Shown: positions 6,716 to 7,476 of the stretch, piece by piece
Layout of the letters: each line of letters opens with the position of its first letter
Numbering within the stretch: position 1 is the first letter of the stretch
From: Actinomycetota bacterium
GTDB taxonomy: Bacteria; Actinomycetota; Actinomycetes; S36-B12; UBA10799
NCBI GenBank assembly: GCA_003452655.1
Contig: DMNR01000421.1
Location: 33,413-40,888 of the forward strand
Direction of reading: 5' to 3'
Length of the DNA stretch: 7,476 nucleotides
The notes under the pieces: generated by a model
The model's database searches: none
What the model saw: only the letters and a program-made list of their open reading frames with translations
Told to the model about the DNA's origin: nothing
Translations under genes and position numbers: made by a program

Positions 6716-7051
6716 TCAGCCCGCCACAGCCTCATCGACAGTTCCGTGCAGACCGATCGCCGTGTCGAGACCGGTAATCCTGAAGACCTTGCTGATCCGG
6801 TCAGTCGCCGTGACAACAGAGAGTGATCCGCCGTGTTCGCGAACTCGCTTGAGCGCTTTGACGAGCACTCCAAGTCCCGTTGAGTCGAGGAATTCGACGT
6901 TCGAGAGATCGACCACGAGCTGGTAGCTACCGGCCTCCACGAGTCCAGACAACTGCTCGTCCAACTGGGGCGCGGTGTAGACATCAACTTCGCCGCTTAC
7001 CTCGACAATTGAATACCCGTCGGTTTCCCGGGTTACCAAGGTGATTTCCAC
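6716..7051 (-). CDS. bldG: BldG-like STAS-domain anti-sigma-factor antagonist
   Basis: A cytoplasmic partner-switching regulator. When unphosphorylated, it binds an anti-sigma factor and frees the sigma factor. At 111 residues it is a single STAS domain. GEVDVYTAPQLDEQL (20-34), LVVDLSNVEFLDSTGLGVL (45-63) and FRITGL (90-95) align without gaps to Streptomyces BldG as I recall it, including the phospho-acceptor serine S57 in DSTGLG. The start is the GTG at 7049-7051, preceded by GAGGGGA five bases upstream. The frame stays open to an ATG at 7108, but those 19 extra residues are absent from BldG and the serine numbering fits only the GTG start. It is the first gene of a tight pair with the anti-sigma gene (one-base gap). 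In Streptomyces, BldG controls development and antibiotic production. Here the targets are unknown, and no sigma factor lies nearby, so the symbol denotes homology rather than a proven role. Confidence 0.9.
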   Translation of the reverse strand: MEITLVTRETDGYSIVEVSGEVDVYTAPQLDEQLSGLVEAGSYQLVVDLSNVEFLDSTGLGVLVKALKRVREHGGSLSVVTATDRISKVFRITGLDTAIGLHGTVDEAVAG

Positions 7052-7056
7052 GTTCT

Positions 7057-7063
7057 TCCCCTC
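7057..7063 (-). promoter_or_regulatory. Ribosome binding site that sets the bldG-like start
   Basis: The minus strand reads GAGGGGA, five bases before the GTG at 7049-7051. Together with the gap-free match to BldG, it rejects the longer frame beginning at 7108. Confidence 0.75.
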
Positions 7064-7123
7064 ATTGGATCTGCTGTGCACTGCGGAGCCCACTGTTTCA
7101 CAACTCATTGCCCTGATGAAGGT

Positions 7124-7476
7124 TTATGCCGCCGACTCACGTTGGCCCGCACGGGCGTTCACCACGATGAGAGGCGGGTGCTTGCCGGCGGCCCGAGCAA
7201 CCTGCGCCAAAATCCCTCGCGCTTGCCCATCCACTGCGACTTCCGCGTCAACGCCGTCGATCCGGCACCTGCGTAAGCGGGCATCGTTCGCCTTCGCGAC
7301 TTCCGCGGCGACATGACAACCATCTCCCGCCCAGGGCCGCCCAGCGGCTGCCAACGCAGCAAGGTCGGCCGCAGCCGAGACTCGTGCACGGGTCGACGCG
7401 AATTCGGTTAACGCAAGACCCACGATCGCGAGCAGCAAGCAGAACATCACCGCGCCCAACGACAGCACTGTCGCCG
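7124..7476 (-). CDS. TadE-like protein of the actinobacterial Tad/secretion neighbourhood (Rv3654c type), N-terminus outside window
   Basis: A small membrane-anchored protein. The 116 visible residues begin ATVLSLGAVMFCLLLAIVGL, a hydrophobic helix whose ATVL start matches the (GS)ATVL motif that opens the TadE-like segment in these proteins. The frame is open to the window edge, so the true start, with a short charged leader, lies beyond 7476; the GTG at 7466-7468 is internal. The helix is followed by ADLAALAAA, then a probable extracellular part with GDGCH, VAKANDARLRRCRIDG and AEVAVDG, where the two cysteines could pair. Members of this family sit beside tad pilus/secretion genes and a DEAH-box helicase in many actinobacteria, and their exact role is unsettled. 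It ends 72 bases before the bldG-like start on the same strand, with no clear terminator between. Confidence 0.8.
   Translation of the reverse strand, partial: ATVLSLGAVMFCLLLAIVGLALTEFASTRARVSAAADLAALAAAGRPWAGDGCHVAAEVAKANDARLRRCRIDGVDAEVAVDGQARGILAQVARAAGKHPPLIVVNARAGQRESAA

Noticed and set aside
6735..6987. Upstream extension of the anti-sigma frame
   Set aside because: This part overlaps the BldG-like gene in another frame. The homologous region begins near 6714, immediately after the bldG stop.
7052..7108. N-terminal extension of the BldG-like protein to an ATG at 7108
   Set aside because: The 19 residues are absent from BldG, and the GTG at 7051 has a strong ribosome binding site and gives the expected S57 numbering.
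1..7476. Novel defence, mobile or biosynthetic system
   Set aside because: All coding space is taken by recognised conserved chromosomal genes in a known actinobacterial order. No integrase, transposase, direct-repeat boundary or unexplained gene was seen.

Overview
The window is a stretch of ordinary actinobacterial chromosome. All six genes read on the minus strand, so transcription runs from high to low coordinates. The base composition is moderately GC-rich by eye, GTG starts are frequent, and TopA is of the zinc-finger-free, lysine-tailed actinobacterial type. The gene order matches, from my knowledge of Streptomyces coelicolor, the block bldG - SCO3548 (anti-sigma) - hppA - topA - tmk. 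The host is therefore most likely an Actinomycetes member; genus cannot be judged from the sequence.

Layout in the direction of transcription: (1) 7476-7124, the C-terminal part of a small TadE-like secreted or pilus-associated protein (Rv3654c type), whose start lies outside the window. (2) 7051-6716, a BldG-like STAS anti-sigma-factor antagonist. (3) 6714-6307, one base after it, its partner: a small GHKL-fold anti-sigma protein with degenerate ATP-binding motifs. (4) 6115-3653, an 820-residue proton-pumping membrane pyrophosphatase with the potassium-independent signature. (5) A perfect 15-bp stem-loop (3588-3627), then a leader of about 190 bases, then topA (3398-651), encoding DNA topoisomerase I. 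(6) 620 to beyond base 1, tmk, thymidylate kinase, lacking its last codons.

Genes 2 and 3 form a partner-switching regulatory pair: the antagonist frees sigma factors by binding the anti-sigma protein, and is itself controlled by phosphorylation of a conserved serine. No sigma factor lies in the window. The pyrophosphatase uses pyrophosphate from biosynthesis to energise the membrane. TopA removes negative supercoils, and Tmk supplies dTDP for DNA synthesis. These are housekeeping genes grouped by conserved neighbourhood rather than one pathway.

I found no mobile element, CRISPR array, tRNA, rRNA or evident new system. The points most worth a second look are the loss of ATP-binding residues in the anti-sigma protein beside an antagonist that keeps its phospho-serine, the lack of the usual DEAH helicase gene next to the TadE-like gene, and the topA start and leader. 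Several start codons differ from the longest open frame; reasons are given per gene.
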